From contig NZ_CP013480.3 of assembly GCF_001465545.3 (NCBI RefSeq), forward strand, positions 3,782,001 through 3,846,000: a DNA stretch of 64,000 bases. Direction: 5' to 3'. Positions 42,037 to 51,683 of this stretch are shown in pieces; position 1 is the stretch's first letter; each line of letters begins with the position of its first letter. The stretch is from Pandoraea norimbergensis (GTDB lineage: Bacteria; Pseudomonadota; Gammaproteobacteria; Burkholderiales; Burkholderiaceae). The position numbers and the translations under genes are program-made. The notes below the pieces were generated by a model. That model did not search any database. It worked only from the letters and a program-made list of their open reading frames with translations, and was not told where the DNA came from.

Positions 42037-42903
42037 TCAGTGCGAACCGGACTCGCTGGAAGGGGAACGAGGAGAAAGGAAAGCGGCCTCAGCGCCGCCC
42101 ACCTCGCCGGGCGCCATCGCCATGGCGCCGGGCAAGCGCGGCAGCACACGCCACGCGTTGGCACAGGTGGCCGCCGACAGCATCTCAGGCGTCACGCCGC
42201 GCAACTCGGCAAGCACACTCGCGATGCGCGGCAGTTCGACCGGGCTGTTGCGCTGCTTGTAGCGCCATTCAGGCGCGATATCGGGAGCGTCGGTCTCAAG
42301 CACGAGTGCATCGAGCGACAGATCGACCGCCAGCCGCCGGATCTGCAACGCGCGATCGAACGTCATCTGCCCGCCAAACCCCAGACAGAAACCGCGCTCG
42401 ATGAACATATCCGCCTGTTGACGGCTGCCGTTGAACGCATGCGCAATCCCGCCACGGGGCGTGTAAATGCGCAATTGTTTGAGCAGCGCATCCTGCGAGC
42501 GCCGCACATGCAGAATGACCGGCAAGTCGAAATCGCGGGCGATCTTCAGTTGCTCGACGTAGAAGAACTGCTGCCGCACCGGATCGAGCGTCTTGACGAA
42601 GAAGTCGAGGCCGATCTCGCCAATGCCGACGAAGCGGGGGTCGCCCATCGCCTGCTCAACCGCGCGACGCAACGTCGCAATATCCTCGTCCTTCGCTCGT
42701 GGCGTGTAGAGCGGATGAATGCCAAGCGCGTAAGCACCGCCCGGCATTGCGTGCGCGGCGGCGCGCGCGGCGTCGAACGTCGCACATTCGACAGCGGGCA
42801 CGACAAGCCCGTGCACGCCGGCGGCTTGCGCGTCGGCAATGACGGTGTCGCGGTCGACGTCGAACTCACCGGCGTCGAGATGGCAATGGGTATCGATCCA
42901 CAT
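42037..42903 (-). CDS. TatD family metal-dependent DNase
   Basis: 288 residues from the ATG at 42903 (MWIDTHCHLDAGEFDVD). TatD-family metal ligands are present: DTHCHLD, GEIGLDF, PVILHVRRS and LETDAPD. Family members are 3'-5' exonucleases or D-aminoacyl-tRNA deacylase-like hydrolases; which applies here is open. It starts 134 bases upstream of comEC and lies downstream of lolD, beyond a terminator. The 40-residue C-terminal extension is Ser/Pro/Glu-rich and variable. Confidence 0.9.
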   Translation of the reverse strand: MWIDTHCHLDAGEFDVDRDTVIADAQAAGVHGLVVPAVECATFDAARAAAHAMPGGAYALGIHPLYTPRAKDEDIATLRRAVEQAMGDPRFVGIGEIGLDFFVKTLDPVRQQFFYVEQLKIARDFDLPVILHVRRSQDALLKQLRIYTPRGGIAHAFNGSRQQADMFIERGFCLGFGGQMTFDRALQIRRLAVDLSLDALVLETDAPDIAPEWRYKQRNSPVELPRIASVLAELRGVTPEMLSAATCANAWRVLPRLPGAMAMAPGEVGGAEAAFLSPRSPSSESGSH

Positions 42904-43087
42904 GGTCAGGTGTCCTTGAGCGCTAATTCTACGGGGCGATGACAAGGCTCGCACGCCCGGCGTTTCGTGACCATCGGACAACGCCGCGTCCACCCCTCGG
43001 AATCTGCTGAAACAAGCGGCATGGCACCTTCCCTCTCGCCCCTCACTTCACCCGTCGGGACCGAAAAATCACCCTCTCAGAAAGCAA

Positions 43088-43110
43088 AACGCCGGGATCA
43101 TCCCGGCGTT
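43088..43110 (-). terminator. intrinsic terminator after lolD
   Basis: The stem AACGCCGGGA/TCCCGGCGTT with a 3-base loop is followed on the minus strand by TTGCTTTCT. It closes the lolC-lolD transcript 73 bases after the lolD stop. Confidence 0.8.
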
Positions 43111-43182
43111 GCGTGTCTTACTTGGCATTCACGGCGACTGACTCATGCCGATGGTCGATGGTGGATGGCACCCGCCCCCCAC

Positions 43183-43914
43183 TCAAGCCGCTTCCAGCAC
43201 CCCGTCGCGAAGCCGCAGTGCGCGGTCGCAGCGTCGGGCCAGATCGATATCGTGCGTCACGATCACGAAGCTGGTTTTGAGGGTTTCCGACAACTCCAGC
43301 ATCAGCGAAAACACGCTCTCGGCGGTATGTCCGTCAAGATTACCGGTCGGCTCATCGGCAAGCACGCACGCCGGCTGCGTCACCAACGCGCGCGCCATGG
43401 CCACGCGCTGACGCTCGCCGCCCGACAGTTCGCCCGGACGGTGCTTGACCCGCGAGCCCAGCCCCACGCGCTCCAGAATCGCCATGGCGACTTCGCGCGC
43501 CTGCTCCGTCGGCATCCGGCGAATGCGCAGCGGCATCGCCACGTTATCGAGCGCCGTGAACTCGGCCAGCAGATGGTGGAACTGATACACGAACCCCAGC
43601 GACTGATTGCGCTGGTTGGTCTTTTCGCGCTCGCCGAGCGTCGAAAACGGCTTACCGAGCAACGAGACTTCGCCGCGCGACGGGTCGTCCAGACCGCCCA
43701 GCACATGCAGCAACGTGCTCTTGCCCGAGCCCGACGCCCCGACGATCGCCACCTTCTCACCGGCGGCCACATCGAGACTGGCCCCGGCCAGCACGGTCAC
43801 ATTGAGTTCGCCCTGACGGAACGTCTTGTGCAGATCGCGGGCGCGCAGCACCGGGCCGTCATAGGTGAAACCCGGGGCGATGTTCGGCGTGGTCGCCACG
43901 TTAGCTTTACTCAT
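43183..43914 (-). CDS. lolD: lipoprotein-releasing ABC transporter ATP-binding protein LolD
   Basis: 243 residues from the ATG at 43914. Walker [10 protein letters not shown] (59-67), Q-loop [17 protein letters not shown], the signature [15 protein letters not shown] and Walker [12 protein letters not shown] are all intact. The residues after the Q-loop (FHHLL-EF) are typical of LolD. It powers release of lipoproteins from the inner membrane to LolA. Its ATG overlaps the lolC stop by eight bases (ATGAGTAA), so the two are translated together. Confidence 0.96.
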   Translation of the reverse strand: MSKANVATTPNIAPGFTYDGPVLRARDLHKTFRQGELNVTVLAGASLDVAAGEKVAIVGASGSGKSTLLHVLGGLDDPSRGEVSLLGKPFSTLGEREKTNQRNQSLGFVYQFHHLLAEFTALDNVAMPLRIRRMPTEQAREVAMAILERVGLGSRVKHRPGELSGGERQRVAMARALVTQPACVLADEPTGNLDGHTAESVFSLMLELSETLKTSFVIVTHDIDLARRCDRALRLRDGVLEAA

Positions 43915-45160
43915 AGCGCAGGGCCTCCGCCGGTTTGACGCGCGAGGCACGCCAGCTCGGATAGATCGTCGCCAGTGCCGAGAGAATGAAGGAAATCACG
44001 CCAATGCGGATCACGTCAGACGATTGCAGATCCGAAGGCAGTTCATTGATGAAATAGATCGATTGCGGCAGGAAGTGAATGCCCAGCATGCGCTCGATGA
44101 ACGGCACGATGACGCCGATGTTCACCGAGATGAAGCAGCCCAGCGCAATGCCGAGCAGCGCCCCGATAAAGCCGATGGTCACGCCCTGCACGATGAAGAT
44201 CTTCATGATCGAGCGAGGCTGCGCCCCCAGTGTGCGCAAGATCGCGATGTCCGCATACTTGTCGGTCACCGTCATCACCAGCGACGACACCAGATTGAAC
44301 GCCGCTACTGCAATGATCAGCGTCAGAATGATGAACATCATCCGCTTCTCGGTCTGCACGGCGATAAACCAGTTCTTGTTCTGCTGCGTCCAGTCGCGCA
44401 CCCACATGTTGCCGGTCAGCGACTTGGCCAGTTCGCGCGCCACGATCGGCGCCTGCTCCATGTCCTGAATCTTCAGCCGCACGCCGGTGGGTCCGTCGAG
44501 CCGGAAGAGCGTTTCGGCGTCATGCAGGTCGATCAGCGCCAGCGAACTGTCGTATTCGTAATGCCCGGCCGTGAAGATCGCCACCACGGTGAACTGCTTC
44601 ACCCGTGGCAGCACCCCCGCTGGGGTAATCGTGCCCTGCGGGGCGACGAGCGTGATCTTGTCTCCGACGATCACCCCCAGACCGCGCGCCAGCTCACTGC
44701 CGAGCACGATGCCGAAGCTGCCCGGCGTCAGGTTCGCGAGCGTGCCGCCCGTGATCTGCTTGCCGAGATCGGATACCTTGGCCTCTTCGCTCGGCACGAT
44801 GCCGCGCAGCACCACGCCGCGCACGTTGTCATCGCGCGTGAGCATGGCTTGCTCGCCCACGTACGGGGCGGCGGCAATCACGTTCTTGTTCTGCAACGCT
44901 TCGGTGGCCGTGCGCTGCCAGTCCGGCAGGTTGCCGTCGACCGCAAACACTTCGATGTGCGCCAGCACGGAGAGCATGCGGTCGCGCACTTCCTTCTGGA
45001 AGCCGTTCATCACGGAAAGCACCACAATGAGTGCCGCCACGCCCAGCGCAATGCCGGCCATGGAAATGAACGAAATAAAGGAGATGAAACCGTTGCCTGA
45101 GGATCGCTTGCCGGTGCGCGTGTAGCGCCAGCCGATCTGCCATTCGTATGGGAATTTCAA
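43907..45160 (-). CDS. lolC: lipoprotein-releasing system permease LolC/LolE
   Basis: 417 residues with four transmembrane helices: one after the N-terminus ([21 protein letters not shown]) and three at the C-terminal end, separated by a large periplasmic domain (about 45-265). This is the MacB-like permease layout. Only one permease gene is present next to lolD, consistent with a homodimer or LolF-type transporter instead of a LolC-LolE pair. The start is TTG at 45160 (AGGA eight bases upstream), the only codon giving the family N-terminus [13 protein letters not shown]. Confidence 0.93.
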   Translation of the reverse strand: MKFPYEWQIGWRYTRTGKRSSGNGFISFISFISMAGIALGVAALIVVLSVMNGFQKEVRDRMLSVLAHIEVFAVDGNLPDWQRTATEALQNKNVIAAAPYVGEQAMLTRDDNVRGVVLRGIVPSEEAKVSDLGKQITGGTLANLTPGSFGIVLGSELARGLGVIVGDKITLVAPQGTITPAGVLPRVKQFTVVAIFTAGHYEYDSSLALIDLHDAETLFRLDGPTGVRLKIQDMEQAPIVARELAKSLTGNMWVRDWTQQNKNWFIAVQTEKRMMFIILTLIIAVAAFNLVSSLVMTVTDKYADIAILRTLGAQPRSIMKIFIVQGVTIGFIGALLGIALGCFISVNIGVIVPFIERMLGIHFLPQSIYFINELPSDLQSSDVIRIGVISFILSALATIYPSWRASRVKPAEALRYE

Positions 45161-45330
45161 ACGGATTCCTGATTCTTAATAAGGATCGATCGGAACATGC
45201 TGTGCCGCGCGGCGACGGCTTGTTGCGACGGTTTGCGGCGGCACCTTGCGCCACTGCCACCCGAGCCGTACCCGGCGCCGGGAGGGTGTTACAGGTGTTG
45301 CGGGCGTCGCAGCAGGCAGCACGTTCCGTA

Positions 45331-45342
45331 CCTGACGTCAGG
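45331..45342. promoter_or_regulatory. perfect 12-bp palindrome in the lolC / RpfE-like divergent region
   Basis: CCTGACGTCAGG lies 47 bases before the ATG at 45389. A TACAAT box (45373-45378) lies between it and the ATG, just upstream of the start codon. It could be an operator for a dimeric regulator. Only the symmetry is seen. Confidence 0.35.
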
Positions 45343-45388
45343 GTCACCCAACTGCCAGCGCGAAGTTTGCCATACAATTCGCCTCGAC

Positions 45389-46468
45389 ATGGATACACCT
45401 GCCCTGCACTTTCTTCTGCCGTTCGCGCTGCCCGCGTCGGCCCACTTGCCTGCATTGCTGGCTGGATTGGAGTTGCCTGCGCTCGAAAAGTTGCTCGCGC
45501 GCGGTGTCCAGTCGGCGCAGGACATCCCCGAAGACCCGTTTGTCCCCACGCTCCCGCACGAGCGCTGGCTGGCCGACGCCTTTGGCCTGCCCGGCGGCCC
45601 AGCCCGGGCGCCGCTCGCGCCGTTCATGCTGTTTGAAGACAGCGGCTCGCTCGACACGCGCTTCTGGTACTGCGCCCAACCCGCGCACATCCATATCGCC
45701 ACCGATCATCTGGTGTTGACCGACCCTGCCGAGCTCGAACTGAGCAAGGAAGACTCGGCCGCGCTGTTCGCCACCGCCCACGCCCTGTTGGCCGAGGAAG
45801 GCGGCGAACTGATCGCGCCGCGCGCCGACCGCTGGTATCTGAGCGCACCGGTGCTGGGCGACCTGCTGACAGCGTCACCCGCACGCGCCGCCGGCCGCAA
45901 CGTCGACATCTGGCTGCCGCAAGGCAAGGCGGAACTGACGTGGCGCAAGTGGCAGAACGAGGTGCAGATGGCGTGGTACGACCATCCGGCCAATCAGGCT
46001 CGCGAAGCCCGCGGTCTGCCGCCGGTCAACGCCATCTGGCTGTACGCCGGGGGGCAGCGCATCGCCGCGCCGCGCCTGAACCGGCCGTGCGTTACGGTGC
46101 TCGCCGACGCGCCCGCCACGCGCGGACTCGCCCGTCATCTGCAAATTGCCTTGCACGACACCGCCGCCGGGATTGACGCCGCCAATGGCCGAACGCTCGT
46201 CCAGATCGATACCCTGACGTCCCATTTCCTGATGGAAGACTGGGCCCGCTGGCGCGATGCGCTCGTCGAAATCGACCGCCTCTGGCTGGCGCCCGCCCTC
46301 GAACGGCTCGCCAAAGGCAATGCCCGCGAAGTGAGCCTCACGCTCTGCGGCGACAGCCACAGCGTGACGATCCTGTCGCGAAGCGGCGACCTGCGCAAGT
46401 TCTGGCGTCGCCAGCCGCTCGCAGCACGTCTGCTGCCGCTCGCCCGCGTTGGCGAGGAGGTGACATGA
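45389..46468 (+). CDS. RpfE-like / phosphoglycerate-mutase-superfamily-like protein upstream of recJ
   Basis: 359 residues from the ATG at 45389. It has no signal peptide or membrane segment. Recognisable conserved stretches are FMLFEDSGSLDTRFWYCAQP-like and WLPQGKAELTWRKWQNEVQM, then NAIWLYAGG. Such proteins directly precede recJ in many beta- and gamma-proteobacteria and have been named RpfE in Xanthomonas or annotated as cofactor-independent phosphoglycerate mutase-like. The metal-binding residues expected for a real mutase are not obvious, so enzymatic function is unproven. The stop overlaps recJ by four bases. Confidence 0.75.
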   Translation: MDTPALHFLLPFALPASAHLPALLAGLELPALEKLLARGVQSAQDIPEDPFVPTLPHERWLADAFGLPGGPARAPLAPFMLFEDSGSLDTRFWYCAQPAHIHIATDHLVLTDPAELELSKEDSAALFATAHALLAEEGGELIAPRADRWYLSAPVLGDLLTASPARAAGRNVDIWLPQGKAELTWRKWQNEVQMAWYDHPANQAREARGLPPVNAIWLYAGGQRIAAPRLNRPCVTVLADAPATRGLARHLQIALHDTAAGIDAANGRTLVQIDTLTSHFLMEDWARWRDALVEIDRLWLAPALERLAKGNAREVSLTLCGDSHSVTILSRSGDLRKFWRRQPLAARLLPLARVGEEVT

Positions 46469-48162
46469 CCGACATCGTCACCCGCATCGTCGACGACGGT
46501 ATTGCCGACACGCTCGCCCGCGACGGCGTGCACCCCGTGCTGGCACGCCTGTTCGCCTCGCGCGGCGTTGCCGCCAGTGAAGAAACCGAAACAGCACTGA
46601 CGCGGCTGGTCCCGCCCACACAGCTCAAGGGCGCGCAGGACGCCGCCGTGTTTCTTGCCGACGCCATCGCGGCGGGCAAGCAGATGCTCGTCGTAGCCGA
46701 CTACGACTGCGACGGCGCGACGGCTTGCGCCGTGGCCGTACGTGGCCTGCGGATGTTCGGTGCGAAAGTCGACTACCTCGTGCCGAACCGTTTCGAATAC
46801 GGCTATGGCCTGACGCCCGAAATCGTGGCACTTGCCGCCCGCGGCAAGCTGGGCCCGCCGGATGTGCTGATCACCGTCGATAACGGCATCGCCAGCCTCG
46901 ACGGCGTGGCGGCGGCGCAAGCGCTCGGCATCGAAGTCGTCGTTACCGATCACCACCTGCCCGGCAGCGAACTGCCGAACGCGCGCTGCATCGTCAATCC
47001 GAACCAGCCGGGCTGTGAATTCCCCAGCAAGAATCTGGCCGGTGTGGGGGTGATGTTCTACGTGTTGCTCGCCCTGCGGGCCGAGTTGCGCCAACGCGGG
47101 GCGTTCGACGCCCGCGAGCAACCGCGTCTCGACACCCTGCTCGATCTGGTGGCACTGGGCACCGTCGCCGACGTGGTCAAGCTCGACACCAACAACCGGA
47201 TTCTGGTCGCGCAGGGCCTCTCACGTATGCGCGCCGGACGTATGCATCCCGGCATCAATGCGCTGTTCCGTGCGGCGGCTCGCAATGCCCGGCAGGCTGG
47301 CAGCTTCGATCTGGGCTTTGGTCTCGGCCCCCGTCTGAACGCCGCCGGACGTCTGGCCGATATGTCGCTCGGTATCGAGTGTCTGTTGACCGACGACGAC
47401 GCCCGGGCATGGACCCTTGCGCAAGAACTCGACACGATGAATCGCGAACGTCGCGAGATTGAAGCCGGTATGCAGCAGGAAGCGCTGGCTGATCTTGCCC
47501 GCTTCGATCCCCGCGCTGCCACCACGTTGTGTGCTTTCAACGAGACATGGCATCAGGGCGTGATCGGCATTGTCGCCGCGCGCCTGAAAGAGAAGTTTTA
47601 CCGCCCGACGATTGTGTTTGCCCCGGGCGACGATGGCCAGATCAAGGGTTCCGGGCGCTCGATTCCGGGCTTTCACCTGCGTGATGCGCTCGACCTCGTG
47701 ACCAAGCGCGAACCCGGCTTGATCGGCAAGTTCGGCGGCCACGCCATGGCTGCCGGTCTGACGATTGCTGCGGACGATCTGACACGCTTTCAGGCAGCGT
47801 TCGAAGCGGTCGGGCAGGAATGGCTCGATGAGAAGACCCTGTCCCGCGTGATCGAGACCGATGGCGACATCGGCGACGAGTGCTTCGTGCCGCCGTTCGT
47901 GGCGCTGCTCGATGCGCAGGTGTGGGGCCAAGGCTTTCCGCCGCCGGTGTTCTCGGGCGAATTCGAAGTGCTCTCGCAGGCCATCCTCAAGGACAAGCAC
48001 CTGAAGCTGCAACTCGGTCGCGGCCGCATGCGCTTCAATGCGATCTGGTTCAATCATGCCGACACGCTGCCGAGCCGCGCACGATTTGCCTACCGGCTGG
48101 CCGCCGACACGTTCAACGGCGTGTCGCGCGTGCAAATGATCGTCGAGCACGCACAGGCGTAA
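46465..48162 (+). CDS. recJ: single-stranded-DNA-specific exonuclease RecJ
   Basis: 565 residues, standard length. It is a 5'-3' exonuclease for recombination and mismatch repair. The DHH-superfamily motifs are intact: VVADYDCDGATA (Asp79, Asp81, Asp83), VDNGI, VTDHHLPG, NPNQPGCEFPSKNLAG, ALGTVADVV, and the DHHA1 motif GSGRSIPGFHL with GKFGGHAMAAGL. The start has a GAGGAGG ribosome-binding site inside the upstream gene. It can work with MutS, also encoded in this window. Confidence 0.97.
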   Translation: MTDIVTRIVDDGIADTLARDGVHPVLARLFASRGVAASEETETALTRLVPPTQLKGAQDAAVFLADAIAAGKQMLVVADYDCDGATACAVAVRGLRMFGAKVDYLVPNRFEYGYGLTPEIVALAARGKLGPPDVLITVDNGIASLDGVAAAQALGIEVVVTDHHLPGSELPNARCIVNPNQPGCEFPSKNLAGVGVMFYVLLALRAELRQRGAFDAREQPRLDTLLDLVALGTVADVVKLDTNNRILVAQGLSRMRAGRMHPGINALFRAAARNARQAGSFDLGFGLGPRLNAAGRLADMSLGIECLLTDDDARAWTLAQELDTMNRERREIEAGMQQEALADLARFDPRAATTLCAFNETWHQGVIGIVAARLKEKFYRPTIVFAPGDDGQIKGSGRSIPGFHLRDALDLVTKREPGLIGKFGGHAMAAGLTIAADDLTRFQAAFEAVGQEWLDEKTLSRVIETDGDIGDECFVPPFVALLDAQVWGQGFPPPVFSGEFEVLSQAILKDKHLKLQLGRGRMRFNAIWFNHADTLPSRARFAYRLAADTFNGVSRVQMIVEHAQA

Positions 48163-48176
48163 AGCAGAGAGTCGCA

Positions 48177-48215
48177 GAGAAACGTGTCCGTGAAACGTTC
48201 ACGGACACGTTTCTC
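48177..48215. terminator. 18-bp perfect inverted repeat between recJ and the cupin gene
   Basis: The arms GAGAAACGTGTCCGTGAA and their exact complement are separated by 3 bases. The hairpin starts 15 bases after the recJ stop and its other arm reaches into the stop codon of the convergent cupin gene. It probably acts as a shared terminator or 3'-end protector, although there is no T-run. Confidence 0.65.
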
Positions 48216-48699
48216 ATCCGAACGGCGCCGCTGCGCGCCGCGTGCGGCCGGTTGGCGTGATGAACGCCAGCACTGCCGGTTCGAGTACCCGCACCCGGTG
48301 CCAGCAACGCGACGGCACCACCGCCAGCCGCGGCCCGGCCAACGCCAACGTTCGGGTGACGCCCGCCAGATCGACGTAATCGATTGCGAGCTTGCCCCGC
48401 GCCACCATCAGCAGTTCATCGCCCGCTTCGTGGCACTCCCAGACGTCGGCATGCACCGAGGCATCGTCGGGCGCATCGAATATGCCGATCATCCGACGCG
48501 CTCCACTGCGTGTTGCCAGCGTAGCGAGCATGCCGTCATCGTAGAGCCCGACCAACGCGTCGCGCCCCGTGCCGCAGGCCCAAGGCAAACGCGCACCCAG
48601 CGCGCGTTCGCTATCGTGACTTAGATCACCGCGCTCACATTCGCCGTCATCGCCGTCATCGCCATCGTCGCCAACGTTGCCGGTGGTCTCAGCGCACAT
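48214..48699 (-). CDS. cupin-domain protein
   Basis: 161 residues from the ATG at 48699; an alternative ATG at 48726 adds nine residues. After a low-complexity start (three GDD units in VGDDGDDGDDG) comes a single small cupin barrel: WECHEAGDELLMVARGKLAI (motif 1) and PSRCWHRVRV (motif 2 with its histidine). The usual second and third motif-1 histidines are changed, so metal binding is uncertain. The gene overlaps the end of the upstream secreted-protein gene by 11 bases (or 38 with the longer start), so it is probably the last gene of the receptor transcript. Confidence 0.75.
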   Translation of the reverse strand: MCAETTGNVGDDGDDGDDGECERGDLSHDSERALGARLPWACGTGRDALVGLYDDGMLATLATRSGARRMIGIFDAPDDASVHADVWECHEAGDELLMVARGKLAIDYVDLAGVTRTLALAGPRLAVVPSRCWHRVRVLEPAVLAFITPTGRTRRAAAPFG

Positions 48700-49399
48700 G
48701 GCCCGCCTGCCCCGAGGCCGTGCCATTACCCGGGGTCACCGGGGTCACCGGGGTCACCGGGATCACCGGGATCACCGGGATCACCGGGGCCACCGCGCTC
48801 GCAAACGACACCGTTGCCGACACATGACGCGGCCCCATCACCCGCTGGCCGGTCAACACGATCGTGCGCATCGCTTCGGCCCAACCCTGCATCGACGACA
48901 ACGCCACTTCCGCGTGCACGACGCTCGTGCCGACCGAACTCGCCCGCTTGGGGGCCTTGCCCGCCGGCCAAGCGCGCCGCAGCTCGTCGTCGACCGGGGT
49001 GTCGTGGAAGCCACCGCTCATGGTGATGTCGAAGGCCAGCGTCGCGGGCGTCTCATTGCCCGCCTTCCCTGCCGCGCCCGTGCAATAAGCCGTCCCGGAC
49101 ACACCGAACCGGTGCTCGCCTTCCGAGACCAGCCCGGTCACCTGAAACGTGCGTGGACCGACCCCGGTGGCCCCGTCGCGCGGTGCCAGTACCAGTGCAA
49201 TAGGCAAAGGCCCTTCCCCTTCGAGTTGATACGTGCCCTGCAACGTCGTCGTCATGACGGCAGACGTGCCACAGATCGATGCAGCTTGCGGCGCTTGCAT
49301 CACTGCGGTCTGAGCCACGCCGGACATCGGCAGGCTCGCGGTGGCCGCCAGCAGACAGGCGGCCAACGTGGGGCGGATGAAATAGGTCGAGTGCTTCAT
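48689..49399 (-). CDS. secreted protein of unknown function with Val-Ile/Thr-Pro repeat tail
   Basis: 236 residues from the ATG at 49399 (MKHSTYFIRPTLAACLLAATA). A signal peptide is clear, cut near GVAQT. The body (about 35-200) is probably beta-rich, with two cysteines (SICGTS and TAYCTG) that could form a disulfide, and has no motif I recognise. The C-terminus carries six tandem tripeptides (VIP three times, VTP three times) and then a Gly/Ser/Thr tail. It lies 20 bases after the TonB receptor stop, so it is likely co-expressed with iron uptake. Confidence 0.7.
   Translation of the reverse strand: MKHSTYFIRPTLAACLLAATASLPMSGVAQTAVMQAPQAASICGTSAVMTTTLQGTYQLEGEGPLPIALVLAPRDGATGVGPRTFQVTGLVSEGEHRFGVSGTAYCTGAAGKAGNETPATLAFDITMSGGFHDTPVDDELRRAWPAGKAPKRASSVGTSVVHAEVALSSMQGWAEAMRTIVLTGQRVMGPRHVSATVSFASAVAPVIPVIPVIPVTPVTPVTPGNGTASGQAGHVR
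48729..48788. repeat. tandem 9-bp repeats encoding the VIP/VTP tail
   Basis: The plus strand shows CCGGGGTCA repeated three times, directly followed by CCGGGATCA repeated three times, differing only by G/A at one place. Copy-number change would lengthen or shorten the protein tail in steps of three residues without a frameshift. Confidence 0.85.
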
Positions 49400-49419
49400 G
49401 AAGGCATTCCTCGTGGGTG

Positions 49420-51666
49420 TCAGTAGTCGGTTCGCAACGTCAACATCACGCTGCGCGGATTGCCGTAGTGGTTGTTCCAGCTCGCGTTCGACAGGCTCTG
49501 GTAGTAGCGGCGATCGAACACGTTGTTCACGTTGAACGAGGCCGAGACGTGCTTGTTGTAGCGATACCCGGCGCGCAGATTGAGCGTCGCGTAGCCGCCC
49601 TGACGCAGCACGATGCCGTTGGAAGTGGCCGACGTCTCGCTCTGCACGTCCACGCCGCCGCCCACGCTCCAGCGCCGCCCGTCGAACGGCAGTTGATAGT
49701 TGGTCCACACGCGCAGCAGATGGCGCGGCGCGAAGTCCGCAAACGATTGCCCCTGCATCGTGGCGTCGCTCAGGTACTTCGTCGTGTTGAAGGTGTAGCC
49801 GGCGAACACGTTCCAGGCATCCGTGATCTGGCCGCTGGCCTGCATTTCCACGCCCTGACTCTGCACTTCACCCGACGCAATGTAACGGCACGTCGTGCCC
49901 ACGCACGGCACGCTCGGGTCGGTCTGCGCGCGGTTCTTCTGACGAATGCGGAACACGGCGAGCGACACGTCGAGGGCCCCGTCGAACAACTGCCCCTTCA
50001 CGCCCGCCTCATAGCTCGCACCGGTGATCGGCTTGAGCAGGCTGTTGCTCGCATCGAGGACAGTCTGTGGCTGGAAAATGTCGGCGTAACTCGCGTAAAT
50101 CGACCACTTGTCGTTCAGATCGAACACCAGCCCGCCGTACGGCGTGGCCTTCGCGCCGGTGCGGTAGCTGCTCGCGGGGGCGTGCTGATCCCACCACGAC
50201 ACGCGTGCGCCGAGCACCAGTGTGAGCGGCTGGGCAAGCCGGATGCGGCCCATCGCATAAGCGCCGTTCTGCACAGTGCGCGTCGGTGTCACCGTCGAGA
50301 ACGGACTCGTCGCGGGCTCGCCAATCGAATTCGGATCCCAGCGGTAGATGTCGACAGGCTTGCCGTTGATCGACGGCACCAGTGCCGCGCTGCGCTGCTG
50401 CGTGGTCGCTTCGAGGCGTTGCAGACCGAACAGCAGATGGTGTTCGCGGCCGAATAACTTCACCGGCCCATCGACCTGCAAGTCCACGCCAGTCTGCGTG
50501 TTGTCGAAACGGTAGGCCGCTCCGGTCAATTGGCTGCCCGTGCCCGTCACCGGATTGATCGCACCGAACGCGACGCCGTATTTCAGGTCGCCGCCTGCGT
50601 CGAGATAGTTCGCCGAGAGCTTGGCGGCCCAGCCGTTGCCGAGCTGTTGTTCGAGCGTGCCGAAGACACGCGTTTCGGTCCAGTCGAAGGTGTCCCACGA
50701 CGAGCCGAGGAAGATCGAGCGCGGCAAATTCAGATCGCCGCCCTTCGTCGAGAACGGCACGCCTGCGAGGTTCGGTGTCGATGTAGTGCGTTGGTGCTGC
50801 ACGCCAACACGCAACAACGTGGAGGACGTCAGGTCGGCCTCCGCCACGCCGTAGACCGTAGTGGCGTGCTGCTTGCCGAAGTCGTAATACATGTGCTGCC
50901 GGTCGTCCGAGACGGCCACGCGTGCGCGCAACGAACCGCTGGCGTTGAGCGGGCCGCCGATGTCGGCTTCTTCACGATATCGGTCCCAACTGCCTAGCGT
51001 GACCGCCGCTGATGCGGCAAACGTCTTGCCCGGCAGTTTGTGCACGAGGTTGATCAACCCGCCCGGGTTGCCGGTGCCGTGGAAGAGGCCCGTCGAGCCG
51101 CGAATGATTTCGACACGCTCGTACGGCGTCATGTCCTGCGGCCCGGCCGCCGTGTTGGCCATCAGCACCGGTACGCCGTCTTGCTCGAAGGCGTCGAGCT
51201 TGAAACCGCGCGAGTAGAACGCGGTGGTCAGCAACACATAGGGCTGCACGGTGATGCCGGGCACCTGTTGCAGCACATCTTCAATGCTGTGCGCCCCCTG
51301 CTGCTCCATGAGCTTTTGGTCGACGACGGTCACCGTTTGCGGCAAATCGCGCACCGACGGGGCGAGCTTGCCGAGCACCGAACCCTGCGCCGCCGGATCA
51401 CGCGTCACGGAGGCACTGACGTGGGTCGTCGGCAGCGCGGCCGTGTCGGCGGTCGAGGCAGCGGTTGAAGCAGCGGTCGACTTACCGATCGGTTCGGCCT
51501 GCGGATCGACATCGCTCAGTGCGACGGGAGGCCTCGCCTCCTGCGCTATCGCAGGCATCGCCCCTGCGCCCATCACAACGGCTAGCGCCGCCATCGCGAC
51601 GGCACGCCACACCCCGGGCGCCACCGTCGGCATTGCGTTGAAACCACTTGGAATATTCGAAGACAT
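49420..51666 (-). CDS. TonB-dependent siderophore receptor
   Basis: 748 residues from the ATG at 51666; the frame continues upstream to a TTG at 51720. A signal peptide ends near PAIAQEA, followed by a Ser/Thr/Ala linker. The plug domain (about 85-215) has PQTVTVVDQKLMEQQGAHSIEDVL, PFYSRGF-like AFYSRGFKLD and YERVEIIRGSTGLFHGTGNPGGLINLV. The 22-strand barrel ends in the outer-membrane signature SVMLTLRTDY. There is no N-terminal STN signalling domain, so control is unlikely to be of the FecIR type. It resembles FhuE/FptA-type receptors; the siderophore cannot be told. No siderophore synthesis genes are nearby. Confidence 0.93.
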   Translation of the reverse strand: MSSNIPSGFNAMPTVAPGVWRAVAMAALAVVMGAGAMPAIAQEARPPVALSDVDPQAEPIGKSTAASTAASTADTAALPTTHVSASVTRDPAAQGSVLGKLAPSVRDLPQTVTVVDQKLMEQQGAHSIEDVLQQVPGITVQPYVLLTTAFYSRGFKLDAFEQDGVPVLMANTAAGPQDMTPYERVEIIRGSTGLFHGTGNPGGLINLVHKLPGKTFAASAAVTLGSWDRYREEADIGGPLNASGSLRARVAVSDDRQHMYYDFGKQHATTVYGVAEADLTSSTLLRVGVQHQRTTSTPNLAGVPFSTKGGDLNLPRSIFLGSSWDTFDWTETRVFGTLEQQLGNGWAAKLSANYLDAGGDLKYGVAFGAINPVTGTGSQLTGAAYRFDNTQTGVDLQVDGPVKLFGREHHLLFGLQRLEATTQQRSAALVPSINGKPVDIYRWDPNSIGEPATSPFSTVTPTRTVQNGAYAMGRIRLAQPLTLVLGARVSWWDQHAPASSYRTGAKATPYGGLVFDLNDKWSIYASYADIFQPQTVLDASNSLLKPITGASYEAGVKGQLFDGALDVSLAVFRIRQKNRAQTDPSVPCVGTTCRYIASGEVQSQGVEMQASGQITDAWNVFAGYTFNTTKYLSDATMQGQSFADFAPRHLLRVWTNYQLPFDGRRWSVGGGVDVQSETSATSNGIVLRQGGYATLNLRAGYRYNKHVSASFNVNNVFDRRYYQSLSNASWNNHYGNPRSVMLTLRTDY

Positions 51667-51683
51667 CAGCAGCACACCAACGA

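Noticed and set aside
45389..46468. A true phosphoglycerate mutase
   Set aside because: The metal-binding and serine-nucleophile motifs of the cofactor-independent enzyme are not visible; named only as superfamily-like.
48177..48215. 18-bp perfect inverted repeat as a transposon end or attachment site
   Set aside because: It is a single hairpin with a 3-base loop between convergent stop codons, better explained as a shared 3' end structure; no transposase or target duplication nearby.
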